Source: Chara braunii
Taxonomy: Eukaryota; Streptophyta; Charophyceae; Charales; Characeae
Reading direction: 5' to 3'
DNA length: 40,743 nt
Assembly: GCA_003427395.1 (NCBI GenBank)
Contig: BFEA01000595.1
Coordinates: 270,721-311,463, forward strand
Shown piece by piece: positions 1 to 9,901 of this stretch. The notes under the pieces were generated by a model, which saw nothing but the letters and a program-made list of their open reading frames with translations, searched no databases and had not been told where the DNA came from. The first letter of the stretch is position 1, and the number at the start of each line of letters is the position of its first letter. The translations under genes and the position numbers were made by a program.

Positions 1-80
<80 letters not shown>
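1..80. repeat. (AG)n microsatellite
   Basis: An uninterrupted AG dinucleotide run of about 40 units. The window begins inside it, so its true length is unknown. It ends 46 bases before the importin start codon and therefore lies in the proximal promoter or 5' UTR. GA-rich tracts can act as promoter elements in plants, but nothing here shows that this one does. Confidence 0.97.
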
Positions 81-81
<1 letters not shown>

Positions 82-126
82 AGTGGCCTGGGGATTCTCG
101 CCCGCACTTGTTGTCTGCCATAAGGT

Positions 127-267
127 ATGGCGCTCACACCGGCGGATATCCAGTCTGTTTATTCTCTCCTACAGAATGCCGTCAGCCAGGAAGAGAAGCA
201 GCGCAAGCCGTCTGAGGCAGCGCTAAGTAGTTGGGAGAACCGACCCGGGTTCTGCTCGTGCCTAATG
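127..267 (+). CDS. IPO11: Importin-11-like nuclear transport receptor, exon 1
   Basis: First coding exon, 47 codons, of a karyopherin-beta family importin that would carry cargo through nuclear pores under control of Ran. The ATG at 127 has a G at +4. The peptide starts MALTPADIQSVYSLL and ends RPGFCSCLM, the same layout as the amino end of plant importin-11 proteins (MAL..., a KP.EAAL helix, then RPGFCSCLM). The exon ends in phase 0 at ATG followed by the donor GTAAGC (268-273). The next residues expected of the family, E(V/I)I..DL, are not in the adjacent sequence but appear at 4332. The downstream frame (to 348) is intron read-through. Confidence 0.88.
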
Positions 268-2175
268 GTAAGCTTCTTGCCGCGTCGTATCCCTAGTGTC
301 CGCTCCTCCTCTGATTTTCCTGTGCATGTCGCTTCACCCATCTCCTGAAATTGTCGCTGTTCCTTCATCTCCACCTTCTCCATCTGCTACCCAGACAGTT
401 ATGGACGATGCTCCCTTTCTCTCTCTTCCTCCCTCTTTCTCGACTGGTGTTGACTTCCGCTTCCACTCTCTCTCTCCTCATCTACCCCTCCCTCCATCCC
501 TCGCTGTCTCCCTTTCTCTTCGTAGCTACCTCTATCTCGAATGTTCTATTATCTCTTTCTTCCTCGGTCTTCCCCTCAGCCCTTCTCTTTTGTTCTTCTT
601 TAATGGCGCGGAGTTTTGGATGGCAGAGTTCTGGATGGACAAAATTTGTGGATGGCGGAGCCCAGGATAAAATTTCTGGATGGCAGAGTCCTCGACAGAA
701 ACTGTGGATGGTAGGAAACTACTGCGACAAAGAAGAGGTGGCAGTGTTTTGTAGAAAGAGGACGTAAAGGGCAGGGTGCAAGAGGTCGAGACCTATTGCG
801 TTGCTGCTTCTGGTTACGCACAGTAAAGGGCTGCTCCTTCTGGTTATCCACAGAAAAGGGGCAATGCGAGGCGAGGTAGCGCGTGCTTTTCGAAGGCTGT
901 TGGGCACCATGAAGGGTAGCCATGTTGCTAGTTGTGTATGACGTCTGCGTCCCCTGCGCCCCTTTTCCACGTGGGCATACCTGGTCTAATAATTCCAGCT
1001 GGCAGCGCCACGTGTTGTCGCGGCCATGGATGCGAATTACTGGGATATCTCGCGGAATCGAGAAGCAGGTTGATCGTTCCGCGAGATCTGATTGTAAAAC
1101 CTCAGTGAGTAGCAAGAACTCATTCACGGAGTGATTGCGGGCACCGTATTTTGTGTGATGAAGGCGCTTACGTATCCTGAGCTCCCTCGGGATTCTTCTA
1201 AGATGAGGAATCGCTCGCGCCCTGAGGAGTGCGCTTGTTTGGCGCGTATTGTGCTCATTACCGGTACATAGCTTCTTGCCAAGCTCTTATGCGGGTGTGC
1301 CGCATGCGCGAGTGGGGGAGACGGAGAGAAGTAGAGGGGGGCAAAGAATTGTGGGAGGAGAAGAGAAGGAGAGGGAGGAAAAGAGGGCAAATGTGATTGC
1401 AGAAGCAGAGAAGGAGAGGGAGGAAGGGAGTACAAATGCGATTGCTGTCTGACCGATCCGCTGATCATGTGGGTGGAGTACCCCGAGAGCACGAGTGGGG
1501 AGCTAGAGCACGAGATGGGAGGGAAGCCGGAGGGTGAACGGGAGGTAGCAAGGGAGCGAAGATGCGCTGTTGTCGGGCTGATCTGCCGGTTCATCTTTCC
1601 GGGTGAAGAGGACTGATCGCCGTGTATCGCTGGTTGGCTGCAGCGGATTCCTGGGCGGGGCTGGGGCTTGCCGCTGCCTGGATTATGTATTCGCGTTTGT
1701 CTGCACCCACTTTTTGAGGAGGATGGGGAACGGTGCGGCGAAGACAGGAGGACCAAGGGAGAGAGAGGGAGGCAGATGGTGCGCTGTGGGGGTAGTAAAC
1801 GAAGGGTTGATGATTCCGACGGTACTCGACTGACAGCACGAGCTACGGGATCAGGCGGTCGCTGGTGGGTCAGTAGATTCAGCGAAGAAGTCATGTACAT
1901 GTTATTGGGGAAATGGTGCGAGGAGGTCTATGACGAATTTCATTACAGGAAAGCAAAACTGGCGGATCGTGCTGAAGGGGAAGTGGCGTTCTGGAGGTAG
2001 TGTGGATGACAGGGCGGCATTTCCCAGGTGCAGTGAATCTTGAACAGAGCCGACGCTCGATTGACGCATCACATTCGGTTTTCGTGACATCATCACCTGG
2101 TAATATGTGATCCGGTCCAGGATGACATCATCACCTTTAAACATGTCGTCCGTTTCAAGATCCGTCATGACGACT

Positions 2176-2797
2176 GGTCAGATCGCTTAGGAGGATTTAA
2201 TGTCATGCATCAGGGTAGGATGCTGAAGGTCCTATTTGGTCTTGATGACGTGGTTGGATTCCNTTTGTTGATTTGGGTGATGCGAGGATTATGATTTTGA
2301 TAATGATGATGAGAAGGGTGCCGGTTAGGTGATGATAGTAGTAATGATGATGGCCACCCCTTGATTTTGTTGATGTAGGAATGTTGTTGAGGTGTCGGAT
2401 TCCTATAGCAGGACACCACGCGGCATTGCGCAGGATGATGTGCCAGGATGGCGTGGCGGACAGAGAGTGGGGTGAGTTTTCACAGACCAGGTCAGATCGC
2501 TTAGGAGGATTTAATGTCATGCATCAGGGTAGAATGCTGAAGGTCCTATTTGGTCTTGATGACGTGGTTGGATTCCGTTTGTTGATTTGGGTGATGCGAG
2601 GATTATGATTTTGATAATGATGATGAGAAGGGTGCCGGTTAGGTGATGATAGTAGTAATGATGATGGCCACCCCTTGATTTTGTTGATGTAGGAATGTAG
2701 TTGAGGTGTCGGATTCCCCTAGCAGGACACCACGCTGCATTGCGCAGGATGATGTGCCAGGATGGCGTGGCGGACAGAGAGTGGGGTGAGTTTTCAA
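2176..2797. repeat. 314-bp tandem duplication in intron 1
   Basis: Two head-to-tail copies, 2176-2489 and 2490-about 2797, both starting GGTCAGATCGCTTAGG. They differ at a handful of positions (for example CGCGG against CGCTG, and TCCTATAG against TCCCCTAG), so this is not a simple exact assembly repeat. Copy 1 contains an ambiguous base at 2263 where copy 2 has G. The core is GATGAT-rich. No coding content is evident. Confidence 0.9.
2263..2263. other. Ambiguous base / one-base gap (N)
   Basis: Single N within copy 1 of the 314-bp tandem duplication. It may be a closed scaffold gap of minimum size, so the copy number of the duplication here is uncertain. Confidence 0.95.
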
Positions 2798-3356
2798 CGG
2801 CCACGATGCGGTGCGGACTCCGGAAAGCAGCAGACGTGTCAGATCGCTGAAGGTGGTACGGCAGAGCTGAGCTGCTAATGAAGTCGCGTTGCATTTCAAG
2901 CATGTGATGGTGTAAGATTTCAGACACTGTTGGCTAGCGGAGGAACAAGGTCAACTTGAAGTGGGTGCGGGAATTGGACCTCTGCTCGCCGTCGCGTCGG
3001 CTTTAGTTGGCGTATTTGCGGGGATCGGGTGTGTGGCGCGGCGCGCGTGCACGTGGAGCGCTCATGATCTATTGCCGTGGGTGCTGTGTTATCGGGAGGC
3101 AGTTCACGGAGGAGGGTTTTAAGGGCTTGCTTTTGGTCCCGATTTCGACGACTGTTTGATTTCGTGTCACCCATCCAACGCGGACAGGCGTTGGTGCCAT
3201 AGTCGGGACTCTTCAGACGTGTATAGACGAAGAAATCGCTCGCCGGGAATTATATACAATTAGCTGGAAAGAGGGGAACAGGGACTAAGGCGGAAGGCCT
3301 GCGTACTCTTCGAGAGCGATGTGTTTTTCTGCAATCGCCCACGTATTTGCGCGGGG

Positions 3357-3463
<107 letters not shown>

Positions 3464-4331
3464 GTGCATTGAGTTTTGTGGGCATTCAAGCGCCAGGATG
3501 ATGAGATGGAAAGAGGAGAGTGGAGGGAGGTTGTTCTTACTCCATGTCACGGGTGCAGAGATGCGAAAACCGAAGCTTTAACTAATCTTGGATAATTATA
3601 TGGTTCCAAGGAGGTAGGGATATGTTGCAACCAGGAACAGGTCGATCACCAGATATGTTATGGTATCCGGGGAACGCGTGTGCGCTGCTAATACACGAGT
3701 TATTTTGTCTCTTCTGTTTTTCGCTGCGCTTCTTGTGGTTTCTCCTTGTTGGTCTCTCTACAGACGGCTATGGTCACTTCGGGATTTCATGGCGGTCCTC
3801 CTTCCTGTCCTTGTCTGCATCACTCTCTTTCTCTCTCCTTCTCCCCTCCTGTTTCTGCCTCCCCCGTTGCTCTTCACCTCCCTATCTTCTCCTCGCTTCT
3901 CTCTCACTCTGACTCTCTTCTTATTGGAGTCTGTTTGTCTCTTCAGGCGTGCCTTTCTGTTCCTGCTCTTTTTTTCTCTCTCTCTCCTTGTTGCAGTCTG
4001 TTTATCTCTCTCCAGTGCGTTTGTCTGTTCTGCTCTTCCTGTCCCCCCTTGCCCTGTTATTTCTGGGTCTCTTTCTCTTCGGCTGAATGGATGTGGCTGA
4101 TGTGGCTGATACGTACGACTCTCTGCACACACGCTAGCGCAGCCGGTGATGTACGGTGTTGTTCGTTAACGTGCGCAGACATAAATGAGATTGAATAAAT
4201 ATATGAACTAAACCACTTGAGAGAAGTGACCACAACTAACATAACCACAGTCAGTATCAAAGGGCAATCAAGCCCTCTTGTTTGAGGCACTTATCGTATA
4301 CGGGTGGGACCTGTGTTCCTTGGTCCTGTAG

Positions 4332-4444
4332 GAGATTATCTCAGCTCGGGATCTGGATAGCCAGCATGGTGTCAGGTGGCTTGCCGCTGTGTACTTCAAG
4401 AACAGCATCGCCCGTTACTGGAGAAATCGGCGTGACACAATAAT
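4332..4444 (+). CDS. IPO11: Importin-11-like, exon 2
   Basis: An internal exon of 113 nt. It follows a pyrimidine-rich acceptor ending CCTGTAG and ends before a GTAAGC donor. It adds 37 codons plus two bases, beginning EIISARDL and containing VRWLAAVYFKNSIARYW, then RNRRDTI. This is the VR.(L/M)A.VYFKN.I.R.W segment characteristic of the importin-beta N-terminal region, and it joins exon 1 exactly (CLM then EII) in phase 0. The two leftover bases (AT) need a phase-2 partner, which exon 3 supplies. It is too short and has no start codon, so an ORF-based annotation would miss it. Confidence 0.9.
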
Positions 4445-4905
4445 GTAAGCCCAATTATTATCCTTACTGTTGTTTTTTTCTGCTGCCCTGCCACAGTTCT
4501 TGTGTGTGTGACTCATCTTGTCATCCTCACGTTTCTATCTCGGCTTTCTTTGGCGCATGCAGAAGCTTCGTTTGATGGTTGATTTCCATGTCAGTGTGTC
4601 CGACATGGAATGAGTGGTGCTGCAGGTCACAGCCATGATGATGGGAATCCTAATGGCACTGCTAGGATCGTGGTCATTGTGGTTGCTGGACAACATCTGT
4701 TCCTCGGTTAGGCAGAGGCTCTGTCTCCTTAGGCACCTGGTGGACCTCAAAACCGCCCCCTAGGCAATCGTTTTGAGGCGACTGCTCATGCTCAGCCGTC
4801 TGCCATGCTCTACCAATCATATGCCAACCGTTCGCTGTCCGGATCATACCTTCCATCCAGTGCTTTTTGTGAAGCCTTGTCCTTCAACATTTGCATGGTG
4901 TCACG
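4445..4905. other. Unassigned intronic sequence
   Basis: Start of intron 2. I see no coding region, repeat structure or mobile-element landmark that I can name between the exon 2 donor and the small CCCCTTG-type repeats that begin near 4910. Confidence 0.5.
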
Positions 4906-4909
4906 AGTC

Positions 4910-5240
4910 TTAACTTAACCCTGCTATACCATATCGATGAAACTACCCCTTGCCTTGCTATACCAATTGATGAAAATACCCCTTGCCACCGTAGCCCTGC
5001 TATACCAATTGATGAAAGGGGAAACTACATGGGAGTTGCAGAAACGAGTTATAATTGCACTAGAGGCCAAGATACAGTTTGGAATTGCAGTTCGGGCAAT
5101 GTATACAACTCAGCTTTCTGGCTAGGTAGGGTGCCCGGAGTGCAATTGCAAACTGTATCTTGCCCCCTAATGCAATTATAACTCGTTTTTGTGACTCTAC
5201 TGAAGTTACCCCTTGATGAAAATACCCCTTGCTAATCAGG
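4910..5240. repeat. Minisatellite (CTATACCAATTGATGAAAATACCCCTTG type)
   Basis: Imperfect repeats of a roughly 28-bp unit containing CTATACCAATTGATGAAA and TACCCCTTGCC occur at about 4920-5017 and resume at 5213-5232. The interruption is exactly the foldback element at 5018-5212. The repeat therefore records the pre-insertion sequence of the target site. Confidence 0.75.
5018..5212. mobile_element. 195-bp foldback MITE, Mutator-like
   Basis: Terminal inverted repeats of 72 bp (5018-5089 and 5141-5212) match at about 60 of 72 positions and share an identical 18-bp core, AAACGAGTTATAATTGCA. The ends read GGGG...CCCC. A 51-bp centre separates the arms. The element is flanked by a perfect 9-bp direct repeat, TTGATGAAA (5009-5017 and 5213-5221). 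Removing the element and one copy restores an intact unit of the surrounding minisatellite. Long TIRs with a 9-bp duplication are typical of non-autonomous Mutator-like elements. There is no coding capacity. Confidence 0.82.
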
Positions 5241-5257
5241 TAGTCATATCTGTAAGT

Positions 5258-5450
5258 GATCGACAATCAATGATGCATACTCAGTCCACATGCAATCCAC
5301 ACTTGGTCTTCCATCAATCCAGACTCAGTGCACAATCAATGCGGACTCAATTTGCACCCAATCCCTGTTTGATCCGTGCGTGATCCACACTTTCAAAATC
5401 CATGCATAATCCACACTCAATCCATGCTGAATCCACACTCGAGTTGCACT
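5258..5450. repeat. Degenerate AATCCACACTCAATCCATGC-type minisatellite
   Basis: Irregular reiterations of short AATCCACACT and CAATCCATGC motifs over about 190 bp. No coding content. Confidence 0.65.
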
Positions 5451-6157
5451 AAGTCCCAGTGGAACGCACCCGGTTTGACACCTAATTAGTTGCAATCAGT
5501 GTGAGTAGACCTTTTCTGACCTTGTGCATGCTGAATCGACACTTTAACTGCATTAAATGAGCAGTTAGCTGCACTACGTCTAGAAGAGAACCTCTTGTCC
5601 TCATCTATCAATACGAAAGAAGAGGAAAAGAAAAGAAGTCCATGTTCGGCAGTGCAATGGAAGGTATTGGGGCAGTAGGAGCTGGGGGTGGGGAACAAAA
5701 GACACCTGATATTGGCATCAAACAACATTTCATGATTTATTTACCCACAGAGAAGGCTGTAGTTAAAAGGCCATTTTAGAACTCCACCGGCCACTTAAGT
5801 CATTAGGTGCAAGGAGCTACAGGGAGCCTGAAGAGAACACGAGTTCAGTTGCCTAGGCAGATGGAAAATGGAAGCTGAAGCCAGACTGAAGGAAGCAGAA
5901 GAAGGTAAAAAATGCTCCATCTGTAATCATATCCTGCACAAAATATACCATATTGGTTAATTGTATTGTCTATTGTACATGTTACAATACACAGCATTTT
6001 ATATGTTAATCAATTCTGTGCAAGTTGAAGATGACGATATATGTGTATAAATTACGACTCTATTATTGTATATAATGTGAATAACAACTATGAAAAAATG
6101 CTTCATCTATAATCATATAGTATTCATGAAAAAATGTTTCATCCATAATCATATTCG
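5451..6157. other. Unassigned sequence with a 36-bp duplication at its end
   Basis: I recognise nothing at 5451-6089. At 6090-6157 a 36-bp unit beginning ATGAAAAAATG is present twice (6090-6125 and 6126-6157), directly against the edge of the retroelement LTR at 6158. It is AT-rich with no credible gene. Confidence 0.5.
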
Positions 6158-7055
6158 TGCAAGGAAAATGAGTGATAGCGAATTCCAGAAACCAAGCAGC
6201 ATCATACACACGAAACCAGATAGTCGTCACCTCGAACCAAAAGCAGAATTGCAACTCGAGTTCCACCAAATAAGAGCACAGCAAAAGCCCACAAATGACA
6301 ATGTTGGAATAGTCTCATCATCATCAACAATGAACGAATGCTCCCTGAAGTACGAGCAGATCTCGGCCAATGCTGTTGGCCTCAAGCACCAGGTATGTCT
6401 CATGCATCACTCACAACCTCGATCCCGCCAATGCCGTTCGCCTCAAGCACCAGGTATGTCTCATGCGTCACTCACAACCTCGATCCCCCACACAAATGCC
6501 ACGTGCACCCAAGGACCACCATGCGCCCCATCCACCACCTCACAGGCCAGCTCGGCTACGGCTGCCTGCGTGTACTCTGCTCGCCCGTGAACGCGTGGCC
6601 GCTTGCCTGCCAGTAGCGCAGCAGCGCTTGGGCAGAATGTAGCAGGGGGCCGAATGCTGAATGCGGGGGCAGGCACTTTCCTATATGGAAGTGGCCTGCC
6701 TGCTGCGTGATGCCTGGCTGCGCTGGGCCCCTGCCCAGAAGCTTCCGGCAGGCCCCAGGTGGCTGAGCCCCGGTCCAAGGAAATCAAGCACAGGGCCTGG
6801 GGTGGTTACCCGTGTTCAACTGCCAGCGGCCTGTGTGCAGCCCATGCCCCGTGTCTAGCCCACGCCCTGCTTCAAATACATTTGGAAAAAGGAGGGCAGG
6901 GCCTGGGCTCTCTCAACCAACTGCCTGAATTTCCGAGTTGCGTGGAAAGCCCAAAATAGGCCTCTCGGCCCCTGTCAGGCCTGCCTCCACTTAAGGTGGC
7001 CAATATTTGCTGAAAACAGGGCCCAGTAGGGCTCATGGAGGCCTTGAGCCTCGCA
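6158..7055 (-). repeat. Element 1, 3' LTR (898 bp)
   Basis: Read on the minus strand it starts TGCGAGG and ends CCTTGCA, a short terminal inverted repeat with the usual TG...CA ends. It follows the polypurine tract GGAGGGAA at 7056-7063. The segment at 6158-6340 matches 15516-15700, and 6370-7050 matches the rest of the 5' LTR. It lacks an 88-bp stretch that is present in the 5' LTR after about 15698. The small frames inside are not genes. Confidence 0.82.
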
Positions 7056-7678
7056 TTCCCTCCATACTTCGACAGTCCTCTGAGAAGTTCAATCACTCAA
7101 TCTGGCGCTTTCCTTTCAGCAGTGACTTCTCATACTGAGCGATAACCTTTGGAGCGGTCTGCATCAGTGCTTCCCGGGCAAACCATCTGTCCTCTTTTTG
7201 ATCACCCAAAAGTGCAAACACTGGGGGCGAGGGAGGGACCATAGCAGTGATTGATGCCAGACATCACAAAGGGTCTTATGGAGAACACAGATTTGATTGA
7301 TCATTCACACGGCGTCCATCCAGGTCGCAGTTGCCAAGGATCAGTGTGATGTTTGAACCGAACGCGATATTGCAGCTTCGGCTTAGGAGGACGTCCTCTG
7401 CCTGTTGGTCTTGGAACTGGCATTTCTCTGTGTTCCACGATGTTGTCGATATCGACCTCTCCATCCATGGTTGGGGGCAGCATTGAGCGACGAGAGGCAA
7501 ACTGATCATTTTCCTTGAAAGGTGCGAGCTTGGAGGCGTGAAAGACAGGGTAGGTGCGAAGGTGACCAGGGATCCGTATTACATACAATGGCCCATCCGG
7601 ATCATTACCGACAATATCTAGAACCTCCCATGGCCCAAAGTACTGTGGCATGAGCTTGCGGGAGATCCCATGCTCCTG
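7056..7678 (-). pseudogene. Element 1 pol C-terminus, module D
   Basis: On the minus strand from 7678 it reads QEHGISRKLMPQYFGPWEVLD, then HLRTYPVFHASKLAPF, then a chromodomain-like end, QYRVRFKHHTDP. At 7200-7343 a 134-bp insertion flanked by GATCA breaks the frame. The domain then resumes as KEDRWFAREALMQTAPK and ends QIE with a stop at 7093-7095. The polypurine tract and 3' LTR follow. The apparent 206-codon protein at 7301-7921 simply reads across the LTR-to-pol junction at 7679 and is not real. Confidence 0.8.
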
Positions 7679-8455
7679 CACCTCATAGGCCAGCTCGGCT
7701 ATGGCTGCCTGCGTGTACTCTGCTCCCCCGTGAGCACGTGGGCGCTTGCCTGCCAGTAGCGCAGCAGCGCTTGGGCAGAATGTAGCAAGGGGCCGAATGT
7801 CGAATGCGGGGGCAGGCACTTTCCTATATGGAAGTGGCCTGCCTGCTGCGTGATGCCTGTCTGTGCTGGGCCCCTGCCCAGAAGCTTCCGGCAGGCCCCA
7901 GGTGGCTGAGGCCCGGTCCAAGGGAATCAGGCACAGGGCCTGGGGTGGTTACCCGTGTCCAACTGCCAGCGGCCTGTGTGCAGCCCATGCCTCGAGTCTA
8001 GCCCAGGGCCTGCCTCAAATACATTTGGAAAAAGGCAGGCAGGGCCTGGGCTCTCTCAACCAACTGCCTGAATTTCCGAGTTGCGTGGAAAGCCCAAAAT
8101 AGGCCTCTCGGCCCCTGTCAGGCCTTCCTCCACTTAGGGCGGCTGATATTTGATGAAAACAGGGCCTAGTAGGGCTCATCGAGGCCTTGAGCCTCGCATT
8201 CCCTCCTCCATACTTCGACAGTCCTCTGAGAAGTTCAATCACTCAATCTGGCACTTTTCTTTCTGCAGTGACTTCTCATACTGAGCGATAACCTTTGGGG
8301 CGGTCTGCATCAGTTCTTCCCAGGTAAACCATCTGTCCTCTTTTCGATCGCCCAAAAGTGCAAACACTGGGGGCGACGGAGGGATCATAGTAGTGATTGA
8401 TGCCAGACATCACAAAGGGTCTTATGGACAACACAGATTTGATTGATCATTCACA
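7679..8455 (-). pseudogene. Module C: LTR fragment plus chromodomain end
   Basis: An extra unit in the element 1 array. In minus-strand order, 8455-8199 holds only the last part of pol (part of the 134-bp insertion, the EDRW segment, the stop codon and the polypurine tract). Positions 8198-7679 then hold about 520 bp of LTR starting TGCGAGG. The LTR stops at CACCTCA and joins pol module D there. The upstream junction near 8455 fuses LTR sequence to the insertion at a GTG microhomology. Confidence 0.78.
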
Positions 8456-9432
8456 CAGGGCCTGGGGTGGTTAGCCGTGTCCAACTGCCAGCGGCCTGTG
8501 TGCAGCCCATGCCCCGTGTCTAGCCCAGGGCCTGCCTCAAATACATTTGGAAAAAGGCAGGCAGGGCCTGGGCTCTCTCAGCCAACTGCCTGAATTTTCG
8601 AGTTGCGTGGAAAGCCCCAAATAGGCCTCTCGGCCCCTGTCAGGCCTTCCTCCACTTAGGGCGGCTGATATTTGCTGAAAACAGGGCCTAGTAGGGCTCA
8701 TCAAGGCCTTGAGCCTCGCATTCCCTCCTCCATACTTCGACAGTCCTTTGAGAAGTTCAATCACTCAATCTGGCGCTTTCCTTTCTGCACTGACTTCTCA
8801 TACTGAGCGATAACCTTTGGAGCGGTGTGCATCAGTTCTTCCCGGGCAAACCATCTGTCCTCTTTTCGATCGCCCAAAAGTGCAATCACTGGGGGCGACG
8901 GAGGGACCATAGTAGTGATTGATTGCAGACAGACATCACAAAGGGCCTTATGGAGAACACAGATTTGATTGATCATTCACACGGCGTCCATCCACGTCGC
9001 AGTTGCCAAGGATCAGTGTGATGTTTGAACCGAACACGATATTGCAGCTTCGGCTTAGGAGGACGTCCTATGCCTGTTGGTCTTGGAACTGGCATTTCTC
9101 TGTGTTCCACGATGTCATCGATGTCGACCTCTCCATCCATGGTTGGGGGCAGCATTGAGCGACGAGAGGCAAACTGATCATTTTCCTTGAAAGGTGCGAG
9201 CTTGGAGGCTTGAAAGACAGGGTAGGTGCGAAGGTGACCAGGGATCCATATTACATACAATGGCCCATCCGGATCATTACCGACAATATCTAGAACCTCC
9301 CATGGCCCAAAGTACTGTGGCATGAGCTTGCGGGAGATCCCATNGCCCATCCGGATCATTACCGACAATATCTAGAACCTCCCATGGCCCAAAGTACTGT
9401 GGCATGAGCTTGCGGGAGATCCCATGCTCCTG
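8456..9432 (-). pseudogene. Module B: pol C-terminus plus short LTR fragment
   Basis: In minus-strand order, 9432-8721 is pol from QEHGISRKLM to QIE and its stop, with the same insertion after HHTDP as the other modules. The first 81 bp is duplicated around an N at 9344. Positions 8720-8456 carry the first 265 bp of the LTR. The unit is truncated at the junction to module C. Shared damage in all modules shows that they descend from one broken parent. Confidence 0.78.
9263..9425. other. Exact 81-bp repeat around a single N (probable unmerged contig overlap)
   Basis: Positions 9263-9343 and 9345-9425 are identical, and the only base between them is N (9344). Both end CGGGAGATCCCAT. This is the pattern left when two contig ends that overlap are joined by a one-base gap instead of being merged. 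The duplicated pol codons should not be counted as biological. Confidence 0.88.
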
Positions 9433-9901
9433 CACCTCACAGGCCAGCTCGGCTATGGCTGCCTGCGTGTACTCTGCTCACCCGTGAGCGCGTGGGCGCT
9501 TGCCTGCCAGTAGAGCAGCAGCGCTTGGGTAGAATGTAGCAAGGGGCTGAATGCCGAATGCGGGGGCAGGCACTTTCCTATATGGAAGTGGCCTGCCTGC
9601 TGCGTGATGCCTGGTTGCGCTGGGCCCCCGCCCAGAAGCTTGCGGCAGGCCCCAAGTGGCTGAGCCCCGGTCCAAGGGAATCAGGCACAGAGCCTAGGGT
9701 CTAGCCCAGGGCCTGCCTCAAATACATTTGGAAAAAGGCAGGCAGGGCCTGGGCTCTCTCAACCAACTGCCTGAATTTCCGAGCTGCGTGGAAAGCCCAA
9801 AATAGGCCTCTCGGCCCCTGTCGGGCCTTCCTCCACTTAGGGCGGCTGATATTTGCTGAAAACAGGGCCCAGTAGGGCTCATTGAGGCCTTGAGCCTCGC
9901 A
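9433..9901 (-). repeat. Module A: partial LTR
   Basis: The first half of the element 1 LTR on the minus strand, starting TGCGAGG at 9901. It lacks about 60 bp that is present in the other copies (the GGGTGGTTACCCGTGTCC part is missing near 9695). It ends at CACCTCA, where it fuses to pol module B. The same CACCTCA junction recurs at 7679, so one recombinant junction was probably amplified. Confidence 0.8.

Noticed and set aside
1124-1900. 258-codon minus-strand frame
   Set aside because: Ser/Pro-rich low-complexity sequence from purine-rich DNA, no domain, and it lies within importin intron 1.
7301-7921. 206-codon minus-strand ORF that looks like one protein
   Set aside because: It reads from LTR sequence across the CACCTCA junction into pol; only the part from QEHGISRKLM is coding-derived.
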